Origin: Paraliobacillus ryukyuensis
GTDB taxonomy: Bacteria > Bacillota > Bacilli > Bacillales > Amphibacillaceae
Direction: 5' to 3'
NCBI RefSeq assembly: GCF_003315295.1
Contig: NZ_QNRI01000010.1
Span: 51,389 to 115,388 of the forward strand
Length of the DNA stretch: 64,000 nt
A program made the translations under genes and the position numbers. Shown in pieces: positions 19,976-27,954 of this stretch. The notes beneath the pieces are model-generated. The model saw only the letters and a program-made list of their open reading frames with translations. It was not told the DNA's origin and ran no database searches. Each line of letters starts with the position of its first letter. The stretch's first letter is position 1.

Positions 19976-20051
19976 ATTTTACGAATCCTCCCGAACCAAG
20001 ATTAAACAATATATCTTGTATCTTTCGCAAAATATAGATTGGATATACGCG

Positions 20052-20258
20052 CTAACTTTCCTGTAAAAAATCAGGCAACAACGAGAACAAAAAAACAAAT
20101 GACAAGATTGGATTCCACAACAAAAAGTAAATGGTGACTTGCATTGTTGCAAGTCCAATGGTCCAAATGATAAAAATATCAAAATATATGGTTAAGCAAA
20201 AAAGATTAATGCAACTATAAATTAAAGTTTTACTAACTTCGTGTTCCTGTAATAACAT
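20052..20258 (-). CDS. Possible small hydrophobic protein (68 aa)
   Basis: Hypothetical frame with two or three hydrophobic stretches filling the gap between the methyltransferase and thioredoxin-like genes. It would overlap the 3' end of the methyltransferase gene by 26 bases, and its ATG has no clear ribosome site. The composition is plausible for a membrane protein, but AT-rich spacer can mimic that. Confidence 0.3.
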   Translation of the reverse strand: MLLQEHEVSKTLIYSCINLFCLTIYFDIFIIWTIGLATMQVTIYFLLWNPILSFVFLFSLLPDFLQES

Positions 20259-20814
20259 AATAATTGTCGTTGTTAAAGGATTGAATGTCTATATCTGTGA
20301 AATGATTCGCTTCAAGTAATTGTTTCATTTTTTGAGATGGAATACGAATATGTAACGGTGGTCCAGATACTGTTTCTATTACATTAACTTCAATAAACAT
20401 AATCTTTCCACTTGTTTTTACTGTCCTACTAATCTCTTGTAACGTCTTTTCTAAATCATCGACCTCATGTAAAACAAACGCAGCCAATAATTTATCTACT
20501 TGATTACTTTCCAAAGGAATTACATTAAGGTTGCTCTCTATCGTCTTGATGTTTGTTATCGTTTGTTCTGCTGCATATTCTTTCAAGAAAACATGCATTC
20601 TAGGTTCAATATCTACTGCAAAAACCTTATTTTTTGTGCGTCTCGCCAACGGGATAGTAAAAAATCCTGTTCCAGAACCAAGATCGGCAATCACTTCATT
20701 TTCATCTATTTGAAGTGCATCCATTAATATTTCAGGTTGTATTTTTTCATATCTTTCTTGTGACATTAATTTGCTAATGTTTTCTGGTTTAAATCTATGT
20801 TCAGATTGTCCCAT
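20233..20814 (-). CDS. Class I SAM-dependent methyltransferase (UbiE-like)
   Basis: Cytoplasmic methyltransferase of 193 residues with a Rossmann fold. Motif I is ADLGSGTGFFTIPL (about 44-57), the acidic end of strand 2 is VFAVDIEPRM, and motif post-II is LAAFVLHEVDDLEKTL. It resembles UbiE/Methyltransf_11 proteins; the substrate is unknown. GGAGAAT precedes the ATG. It may be cotranscribed with the thioredoxin-like gene. Confidence 0.85.
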   Translation of the reverse strand: MGQSEHRFKPENISKLMSQERYEKIQPEILMDALQIDENEVIADLGSGTGFFTIPLARRTKNKVFAVDIEPRMHVFLKEYAAEQTITNIKTIESNLNVIPLESNQVDKLLAAFVLHEVDDLEKTLQEISRTVKTSGKIMFIEVNVIETVSGPPLHIRIPSQKMKQLLEANHFTDIDIQSFNNDNYYVITGTRS

Positions 20815-21085
20815 TTCTAATATTCTCCATTCTTTTAGTCAATATTTATAATTTAACACTGAAAGGATAAAATACAACCAAGATAAAAAGGAAAATGAAT
20901 ATGATAATTAAGCGTTTGTGTATTAAATGACGACAAATTCCTCTATGATTAGCAAGGTGGAAGCGAACAGTATTATATCCTATAAACACCGTTCGCCGAT
21001 CCCCTCATGCTTTTTTACAAAGCTATTCAGATCTATTTTAAAATCCAAAAATGTAATACATTAATTCCAATTCATTTCCTAATTA

Positions 21086-21382
21086 TTACTCAATCTCCCC
21101 TGTCCAGGCAAGCATACCTCCAGTCATGTTTGTCACATTAAAACCCTTTTCTTCAAGAACAGCACTTGCATTAGCACTTCTAGCTCCAGACCTACATACC
21201 ATATAATAGTGTTCATTTTTATCCAATTCATCTGTTCTTTCTTCTATTTCACCCAATGGAATGTGCTTCGCTTGAGGAATTTTTCCTGCCTCTATTTCAA
21301 AGTCTTCCCTTACATCAATGATATTTACCTTTTCATTGTTTGCTAACTTTTCTACTACTGTTTCTGCGTTTATTTCTTTCAT
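21086..21382 (-). CDS. Single-domain rhodanese (sulfurtransferase)
   Basis: A 98-residue rhodanese domain that carries sulfane sulfur on a cysteine. The active loop is CRSGARS, with the start block IIDVREDFEIEAGKIPQAKHIPLGEI typical of GlpE/YqhL-like proteins. The C-terminal NMTGGMLAW is also characteristic. TGGAGG precedes the ATG. Cytoplasmic; its acceptor is unknown. Confidence 0.92.
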   Translation of the reverse strand: MKEINAETVVEKLANNEKVNIIDVREDFEIEAGKIPQAKHIPLGEIEERTDELDKNEHYYMVCRSGARSANASAVLEEKGFNVTNMTGGMLAWTGEIE

Positions 21383-21546
21383 AATTAAGCCTCCATTATA
21401 ATATATAACTAAATTGACATACCAATTTTTATGTCACATTCTTTATTTTGTCTATTCTAATAGATTCATGGTATTGTGCAAGTAATTAAAATCTTTCTTA
21501 GTAACTAACTCAATTATATTTTATACCCCGTTAGGTATTAAGTCAA

Positions 21547-21600
21547 GTCACAATAAACACGTACTAAGTGTAGCGCCACTTAGTACGTGTTTATTGTGAC
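21547..21600. repeat. Perfect 24-bp-arm inverted repeat overlapping a stop codon
   Basis: Arms 21547-21570 and 21577-21600 are exact reverse complements around the six-base loop TAGCGC. The right arm contains the last codons and stop of the leftward EAL gene. Neither direction has a classical U-tract. It could terminate or stabilise the EAL transcript. Confidence 0.85.
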
Positions 21601-24380
21601 GATATAAATTTTTCTCGATGTATTGTTTGAATTTTTTCTGGTAAGAGTTCCTTTCGAACAGGCTTACTATACCAGTAACCTTGAAAATGTTCACAACCTA
21701 AACGTTGGAGGAGATGCACATGCTCAATGGACTCTACACCTTCTGCAATTACTTTCAACCCCATAGATTGCGACATTTCCGTTACAGCTTGTACAATTGC
21801 ATAGTCATTGATGTCTTTATGAATGTGAGTCACAAAAGAACGATCAATCTTTAAACAATCCAATTTAAATTGTTTTAAATAAGATAAAGAAGAATAGCCG
21901 ACGCCAAAATCATCAACAGCAATTTCTATTCCTAATATTTTCAATTCATTTATAACGTTGAGAGAAAGGGCTAAGTCTTTCATAAGCATGTTTTCTGTAA
22001 TTTCAAACACAAGTAGATGCGGCGGGCAACCTGTTTCTTCAAGAATCTCTTTTACTTTTGTAAGAAACATTTCATCTTCCATTTGCACATAAGAAATATT
22101 TAATGAGACCTTATAAGAGAGACCTTCTCGTAACCACGTAACAAGGTCTTGACACACTTGTCTTATTACCCACGTACCAATCGGAATTATCCAGCGCGTT
22201 TCTTCAGCAATTGGAATAAACTGACTTGGCGAAATAATGCCAAAGGTATCATGATTCCAACGAATTAATGCTTCCATTCCTTCAACTTTTGAGGAAACTG
22301 TATCTATCTGGGGCTGATACCAAATTTCAAATTGATCTTTATCTAAGGCATGATATAATTCATTTTGTAACGAGAGAGAACTAATATTTCCTTCTTTCAT
22401 TGCATCCTTATAAATATAATAGCGTTGTTTTCCTTGTTTAAATGATTCCTTGAGTGCTAATTCCGCTTGCAAAATTATCGTATCAGCAGTTTGATCATTG
22501 AATAAAGCAGCCCCAATATTTACTGTTGTAACAAATTGATGGGCTTGATAATGCCAAAATGTATTCATTTCAGCCAATACTTGTTTAACCTTTTTTTCTA
22601 GTTCGTATTTGTCATTAATTTGTTTGCTAACGATAGAGAATTGTTCTTCGCCTGTTCGCGCAATCGTTGCATCAGGAATAAGATTTTTAATTCGATCAGC
22701 AACATTATTCAATAGATACTCCCCAGCGCCTTGTCCAAATGTATTACTAATTTCTTTTATTTGATCAAAATCTAATACCAATAGCGCCAATTGGTCGTAA
22801 TTACTGATCATATCTTCTAGTAATTGTTTAAAATAATAACGGTTTGGTAAATTGGTTAAACTATCATAATATAACACACGATTTAATGATACTTCATAAC
22901 ATTTTCTCTCTGTAATATCTCTAAAAACAAGTAATATTTTATTTTTACCCTCTTCGGAATCGTAGATTTGCTTTCCATCTACTTCAAGTTGATAGGTTTG
23001 TTGATCGATATCAAAAGGCAACTCAATCCTGTGTAATTCATATTCTTTTATTAACTGATTGACGTAACCAATCAATCGTAATTGTGATGTTGCAGGTAAT
23101 GCATTAATTAAATCATTAAAACTAGAAAATCCCTCAAAGTAGAGTTCGTATGATGGTGATATATATTCCGTATTTAAATCACTATCAATTACGCATATCA
23201 TATCTTTTGTATTATCCGCAATTAAACGGTAATTTCTTTCGCTTTGCTCTATCTCTTTTAAATAGTCCATATGTTTAAGGGAAATGCTTAGAATAGAAGC
23301 ATAGTTTTCTATTGTTTGTAACATAATAGATTCTACATTTTCGTTCTGCTTAGAAAAAACAAAAAAACCACCTAGCACTTGACCTTCTTCATTTAAAATT
23401 GGCTTAACGTTAAACGAACGAAACCCCTCTTCATAAAGTAATCTCCAGTAAAAACCATATACTTCATGTTCCATCATATCTTTCAATTCGTAAGATCCGC
23501 TATTAGATAACATTTTAAGATATACTTGACTTCGTTCATTGTATGCTCTTTCATATATTTTATTTATAATCGCAATAGGAATACTATTAGAACCAAACAA
23601 CTCATAGGTTTGACGCTTTTCATCTATCCGAAGTATCATACACCCCATATTTAGATGGTCTTCTACCATCTGACAAGATTTTTTTATCGTGTCTCTAATA
23701 TTATTAGGAGATAACATTTCTTTTGCTATTTTCAGCTGATTCTCCATAAAATCAGTTTTTATCTTTTTCTCAGTTATGTCTTCTAAAACACCAACACAAC
23801 AGGTTAATTCATTGTGAGTATTGAATATCGGAGAGATTTTCAGAACAGCCCAATAAAAAGTTCCATCTTTCCGATAGTTTTTTAATTCCATTTTTACTGT
23901 TTCTTGATTTTCTAATGCTTGATTAATTTCAGATATATTGTTAGACAAATCTCGCTGATCACTTAAAAAGCTACAATTTCCCCCTATAACTTCTTCAGTT
24001 GTGTATCCTGTGATTTGCTCAAAACCTTCATTGACATAAATAATAGGATTGTCTTTCTTATTAGGGTCTGTGATGACCATTCCTGCAGTTGATTGTTCAA
24101 ACAAATGGCGAAATTGATCATTTTCATTAAGTAATGTTATAAGTTCTTTTTCTTTATTAATACGGTTCAGTGTTTCTTGCTGATGCCGCTTTACCAGCAG
24201 GCGAACCATGAAGAAAATCAGTAAAGTGGTTAAAAACACATAGAAAAATCCTTTTGTAGTTTGGAATAAACTGATCGTATTATTATTGGTGAAAATTAGC
24301 TCTAATAAACGATCAGAAAATATAATCCATAGCAGTCCTACTAACAAATAAACGACACTAATCTTAACTGCTGCTTTCAT
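21591..24380 (-). CDS. Membrane PAS/GAF/PAS-GGDEF-EAL protein, probable c-di-GMP phosphodiesterase
   Basis: Multidomain signalling protein of about 929 residues. Two membrane helices (about 5-25 and 38-60) are followed by PAS/PAC (about 105-210), a GAF-like region (215-375), PAS/PAC (380-495), GGDEF (500-665) and EAL (675-925). The GGDEF signature is degraded to GEEQF in ARTGEEQFSIV, so cyclase activity is unlikely. The EAL domain keeps EALIRW, DDFGVGYSSLSYLK, KIDRSFV and EGVES, so c-di-GMP hydrolysis is expected. AAGGAGG lies nine bases before the ATG at 24380; GTG/TTG codons just upstream are alternatives. It carries its own 3' hairpin. Confidence 0.9.
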   Translation of the reverse strand: MKAAVKISVVYLLVGLLWIIFSDRLLELIFTNNNTISLFQTTKGFFYVFLTTLLIFFMVRLLVKRHQQETLNRINKEKELITLLNENDQFRHLFEQSTAGMVITDPNKKDNPIIYVNEGFEQITGYTTEEVIGGNCSFLSDQRDLSNNISEINQALENQETVKMELKNYRKDGTFYWAVLKISPIFNTHNELTCCVGVLEDITEKKIKTDFMENQLKIAKEMLSPNNIRDTIKKSCQMVEDHLNMGCMILRIDEKRQTYELFGSNSIPIAIINKIYERAYNERSQVYLKMLSNSGSYELKDMMEHEVYGFYWRLLYEEGFRSFNVKPILNEEGQVLGGFFVFSKQNENVESIMLQTIENYASILSISLKHMDYLKEIEQSERNYRLIADNTKDMICVIDSDLNTEYISPSYELYFEGFSSFNDLINALPATSQLRLIGYVNQLIKEYELHRIELPFDIDQQTYQLEVDGKQIYDSEEGKNKILLVFRDITERKCYEVSLNRVLYYDSLTNLPNRYYFKQLLEDMISNYDQLALLVLDFDQIKEISNTFGQGAGEYLLNNVADRIKNLIPDATIARTGEEQFSIVSKQINDKYELEKKVKQVLAEMNTFWHYQAHQFVTTVNIGAALFNDQTADTIILQAELALKESFKQGKQRYYIYKDAMKEGNISSLSLQNELYHALDKDQFEIWYQPQIDTVSSKVEGMEALIRWNHDTFGIISPSQFIPIAEETRWIIPIGTWVIRQVCQDLVTWLREGLSYKVSLNISYVQMEDEMFLTKVKEILEETGCPPHLLVFEITENMLMKDLALSLNVINELKILGIEIAVDDFGVGYSSLSYLKQFKLDCLKIDRSFVTHIHKDINDYAIVQAVTEMSQSMGLKVIAEGVESIEHVHLLQRLGCEHFQGYWYSKPVRKELLPEKIQTIHREKFISSQ

Positions 24381-24543
24381 CAACACAAACCTCCTTTACT
24401 AAAGGTTTTGCAAACATACATATGTATCCTTTTATTTATAAATAAACGTACCTATTATCTTATTATATGTTATTTCGACAGCTTGCCACAATGTTATTTT
24501 TTTTAACATACTTATGACTTTGGAATTACCAAAAATTAATAAA

Positions 24544-24581
24544 AACTGCCTATAAAAAGGTTTCCCTTTTTATAGGCAGTT
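24544..24581 (-). terminator. Terminator of the mrp operon
   Basis: AACTGCCTATAAAAAGG pairs perfectly with CCTTTTTATAGGCAGTT around TTTC. In the leftward direction it is followed by TTTTTATTAATTTTT. Confidence 0.92.
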
Positions 24582-24585
24582 AAAT

Positions 24586-24948
24586 CTAATGTTCAGGTTT
24601 ATTTATTTTTTGTTTCAAATCTTCTTTCAAATCATCACGCACGCTTTTATCCCAAATACGAACACCGGCATGATAAGCTGATCTAGCCATCATAAATCCA
24701 CCTACTGGTGCAGTAATAAACACAAATACAATAGTAAGAAGTACTTTGCCACTGATGACATCGTGTGCATAACTGAAATATAAAAACAAACCAATCATGG
24801 TTCCGATTACGCCAAATGTAGAAGCCTTGGTTGCAGCATTAATACGCGTATATGCATCTGGCAGACGGATGATAGCAATTGCACCTAACAGCATAAAAAT
24901 CGCACCGATGAGTAAAAAAATACTAATCACGATCTCGCTCAATGACAA
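24586..24948 (-). CDS. mrpG: Mrp Na+/H+ antiporter subunit G
   Basis: Small membrane subunit of the Mrp complex with three hydrophobic segments and the core LGAIAIIRLPDAYTRINAATKASTFG typical of MrpG/PhaG. A TTG at 24948 a few bases after GGAAGGTGG gives the usual ~120 residues and a short overlap with mrpF; a longer TTG frame to 24990 lacks a ribosome site. Last gene of the operon. The tail is Lys/Asp-rich. Confidence 0.93.
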   Translation of the reverse strand: MSLSEIVISIFLLIGAIFMLLGAIAIIRLPDAYTRINAATKASTFGVIGTMIGLFLYFSYAHDVISGKVLLTIVFVFITAPVGGFMMARSAYHAGVRIWDKSVRDDLKEDLKQKINKPEH

Positions 24949-25204
24949 CACCACCTTCCATATATTTTGATAATGCAACTGTTCCGACAAAAGATAAGAT
25001 TCCTAAGACTAAGATAACTTCCACGTAAACAAGTGTTTGTTGGACAATCATTAACATCCCTACAAAACCAATTAACGTGATTCCTAATAAATCCAAAGCA
25101 ACAATTCGATCAAACATGGATGGTCCTTTAACCATACGAAATAGACATAAAGCAATAGCGATCGCTAATATACACATTACAATGAACGCAACAGAATGTA
25201 GCAT
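24923..25204 (-). CDS. mrpF: Mrp Na+/H+ antiporter subunit F
   Basis: A 93-residue membrane subunit with three hydrophobic helices and the MrpF/PhaF core MVKGPSMFDRIVALDLLG. Its ATG overlaps the mrpE stop region and its end overlaps the mrpG start. Required for assembly and function of the Mrp complex in other Bacillaceae. Confidence 0.94.
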   Translation of the reverse strand: MLHSVAFIVMCILAIAIALCLFRMVKGPSMFDRIVALDLLGITLIGFVGMLMIVQQTLVYVEVILVLGILSFVGTVALSKYMEGGVVIERDRD

Positions 25205-25680
25205 TAATCTGTCACCTCCAAAATACCTTTTTCAAATGTTGTTTTAATGCTTTCAATAACTTTTTCTTTTGAATCAATATCAATTGTATGAACATACAAT
25301 GTTTTCCGATCATCTGAAAACGCCATAACTAATGTTCCTGGCGTTAACGTGATTAAACTAGATAATAGAGTCACTTGAAGTGCAGAATTTAATTCTGTTG
25401 GATAAGCAACAATTCCCGGTTTTGCTTTAAGCTTTGGACTCAAAACAATCTTAGCAACATTTAAATTTGCTATAATCATTTCTTTTATGAAAACAAGTAT
25501 TAATTTCACAAAAGCAATGATCTTAGTAAAGTACAAGTCGAACTTTAGAAAACTCTTAAAAAGATATAGCAACGCTAGACCTATCACGTAACCTACTAAA
25601 AAAGTAGAAAAGGAAAAATGACTGGACAATAGCATCCATATTATCGCAATGCTTAAATTCAAAAGTATTTGTATCGGCAT
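25204..25680 (-). CDS. mrpE: Mrp Na+/H+ antiporter subunit E
   Basis: A 158-residue subunit with two or three N-terminal hydrophobic segments and a cytoplasmic C-terminal domain. The blocks KPGIVAYPTEL and TLTPGTLVMAFSDDRKTLYVH are characteristic of MrpE. It touches mrpF and lies 33 bases after mrpD. Confidence 0.94.
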   Translation of the reverse strand: MPIQILLNLSIAIIWMLLSSHFSFSTFLVGYVIGLALLYLFKSFLKFDLYFTKIIAFVKLILVFIKEMIIANLNVAKIVLSPKLKAKPGIVAYPTELNSALQVTLLSSLITLTPGTLVMAFSDDRKTLYVHTIDIDSKEKVIESIKTTFEKGILEVTD

Positions 25681-25713
25681 AAATAAATCTCCTTTTCGAT
25701 TATGCCATTCCCC

Positions 25714-27201
25714 TTATGGTAGAATGACATCTATATAATGGGTGGGATTCATTAATTGATCTGCAGCAGCTGAGACATATTGAAACGCAGGTTCAGCGCC
25801 TAATCCTAATGCAATGGTAACTGCTATTAAAGGTATAACCGTTCGTAACAGTCCGTTAACCTGCTCATTTGATAAAGCAAACGTTATATCTGTTTCCTCT
25901 CCCCAAAAAACGTTCATAAAAATTCGTAACATGGAGAATAGGTTTAATAAGCTCACGACTAAAGCAACACCCACAATAACATATTGTCCTTCCCCTACAC
26001 TTGAAACAATTAGAGAGAACTTACCAAAGAATCCACTTAATGGTGGAATTCCTACGAGTGACATCGCAGCAATAAAGAAAGACCAACCTAATAATGGATA
26101 TTTTTTCAACAACCCGCCCATTTTTCGAATATCAGCCGTTCCAGTTAACTGAATGATAATGCCAGCAATAAAGAATAGTGCTACTTTAACAACCATATCA
26201 TGTGTAATGTAATAAATAGATCCAGCGATTGCATCAGCTGAAAATACACCAAGCCCCATAATCATAAAACCAACCTGGCTAATAATTTGATAAATAATGA
26301 TACTCTTTATATCAAACTTAGATAATGCACCTAACACACCGAAGATCATCGTAGCTCCAGCTAACACTAAAATAATGGTATGTGTGAATGCTGGATTTTG
26401 ATTAAATATTAGTGTGAACGTACGTATTAATGAATACAAACCTACTTTTGTTAAGAGCGCACCGAAAAGTGCAGTAATAACTGCTGGTGGTCCATAGTAT
26501 GATTTAGGTAACCAGTAGTAAAGTGGAAATAACGCACCCTTCGCTCCAAATACAAACAAGAAAATGATGGCAATTACGTTTATTATGCCTTGTTGGTCAA
26601 GCATCGCAACTCGATCACCTAAATCCGCCATATTGAGCGTACCGGTTATTGCATATAGATAGGCAACAGCAACTAAGAAAAATGCGGATGCAACCATATT
26701 CATAACGACATACTTAAAGGACTCTCGAAGTTGAAACTTTTTACCTCCGTGAGAGATTAATACATAAGATGAAATTAACGTTACTTCAAAAAATACAAAC
26801 AAGTTAAATAAATCGCCAGTTAAAAAGGCACCATTTACACCAGTAAGTAAGAAAAAGAAAAAGGAATAGAAATAATATCGTTCTCTCTCGATATGTATTG
26901 TTTTAAAACCATAAAACAAACAAACTAGTCCTACAAAACTCGCCATAAGAACCATTAATATGGACAACATATCCCCTACTAAAACAATACCAAACGGAGC
27001 ACGCCAATCCCCTACTTCAAGGTGAATCATTTGTTCCGGACTTTGATATACACGATATGTTAAGTAAATAGAAAAAACAAATAATGCAATGCCTGTCAAG
27101 CCAGCTATTATTCGTTGTAGTCGATGATGCTTTGCAAAAAAGATTAAAACCGCACCAACTACCATTGGTAATAAAAATGGTACAACTAATAAGTTACTCA
27201 T
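25714..27201 (-). CDS. mrpD: Mrp Na+/H+ antiporter subunit D
   Basis: A 495-residue proton-pump-like subunit homologous to complex I NuoM/NuoN, with about 14 membrane helices. It includes the conserved LFVFFEVTLISSYVLI segment (key Glu) and FGAKGALFPLYYWLP (key Lys), part of the proton path. It overlaps mrpC by eight bases. Confidence 0.95.
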   Translation of the reverse strand: MSNLLVVPFLLPMVVGAVLIFFAKHHRLQRIIAGLTGIALFVFSIYLTYRVYQSPEQMIHLEVGDWRAPFGIVLVGDMLSILMVLMASFVGLVCLFYGFKTIHIERERYYFYSFFFFLLTGVNGAFLTGDLFNLFVFFEVTLISSYVLISHGGKKFQLRESFKYVVMNMVASAFFLVAVAYLYAITGTLNMADLGDRVAMLDQQGIINVIAIIFLFVFGAKGALFPLYYWLPKSYYGPPAVITALFGALLTKVGLYSLIRTFTLIFNQNPAFTHTIILVLAGATMIFGVLGALSKFDIKSIIIYQIISQVGFMIMGLGVFSADAIAGSIYYITHDMVVKVALFFIAGIIIQLTGTADIRKMGGLLKKYPLLGWSFFIAAMSLVGIPPLSGFFGKFSLIVSSVGEGQYVIVGVALVVSLLNLFSMLRIFMNVFWGEETDITFALSNEQVNGLLRTVIPLIAVTIALGLGAEPAFQYVSAAADQLMNPTHYIDVILP

Positions 27202-27532
27202 CTAATCTTCCCCTTAACTGATCTAAGTCATCTGTTTGGTGTGCCTTGTATGTGCGGTATGTTAATACTAATAGCAAGGCTGTCATTCCAAAACTAATTA
27301 CAATTGCTGTTAAAATTAGTGCTTGTGGTAATGGATCTGTGTAACTACCTGCTTCTTGTCCTAATAAAGGAGCAGCTCCTTGACCTAAACCTCCCATGGT
27401 CAGAATTAGCAAATGCGCTCCATGTGAAAGTAAAACGGTACCAAGTACAATTCGAAGCAAACTTTTTGTCAACAACAAGTAGGTAGCAACAGAAAATAAC
27501 ACTCCTATTAGCAAAGCAATTAAAATTTCCAT
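27194..27532 (-). CDS. mrpC: Mrp Na+/H+ antiporter subunit C
   Basis: A 112-residue NuoK-like subunit with three helices; the segment VLLSHGAHLLILTMGG matches MrpC/MnhC. The C-terminus is charged. Start and stop codons overlap those of mrpB and mrpD. Confidence 0.95.
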   Translation of the reverse strand: MEILIALLIGVLFSVATYLLLTKSLLRIVLGTVLLSHGAHLLILTMGGLGQGAAPLLGQEAGSYTDPLPQALILTAIVISFGMTALLLVLTYRTYKAHQTDDLDQLRGRLDE

Positions 27533-27954
27533 TATACATCATCCTCCGCTATCGTTGTAATAATTAATAATGTTACACCTACTACGACAATATAAACACC
27601 TATATCAAATACTAGCGCAGTTGTTAATTCCACGTCCCCTAATATTGGAAGATGTGCGTGCGTAAAGAATTGCGTAAGGAACGGATAACCAAAAATCATA
27701 CTGCTTATACCAGTTCCAATCGCAATGATAAGTCCAGTACCGATAAAGTATGGAAAATAAAACTCAAGCACATTTTTGATCGTTTTCAGATCAAAACTGA
27801 TATACAAAAGCACCACGGCAGAGGCAGTCATCAATGCTCCAATGAATCCTCCGCCAGGGTTATTATGTCCTGCAAGCAATAAGTAAATAGCAAAGGAAAG
27901 GATTATAAACACAGCAATACGTGTCATTGTGTGTAACGAAACATTATTTTTCAT
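27532..27954 (-). CDS. mrpB: Mrp Na+/H+ antiporter subunit B
   Basis: A 140-residue subunit with four helices. NNPGGGFIGALMTASAVVLLYI is the conserved PGGGF block of MrpB/MnhB. Overlaps mrpA by 11 bases, implying coupled translation. Confidence 0.95.
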   Translation of the reverse strand: MKNNVSLHTMTRIAVFIILSFAIYLLLAGHNNPGGGFIGALMTASAVVLLYISFDLKTIKNVLEFYFPYFIGTGLIIAIGTGISSMIFGYPFLTQFFTHAHLPILGDVELTTALVFDIGVYIVVVGVTLLIITTIAEDDV

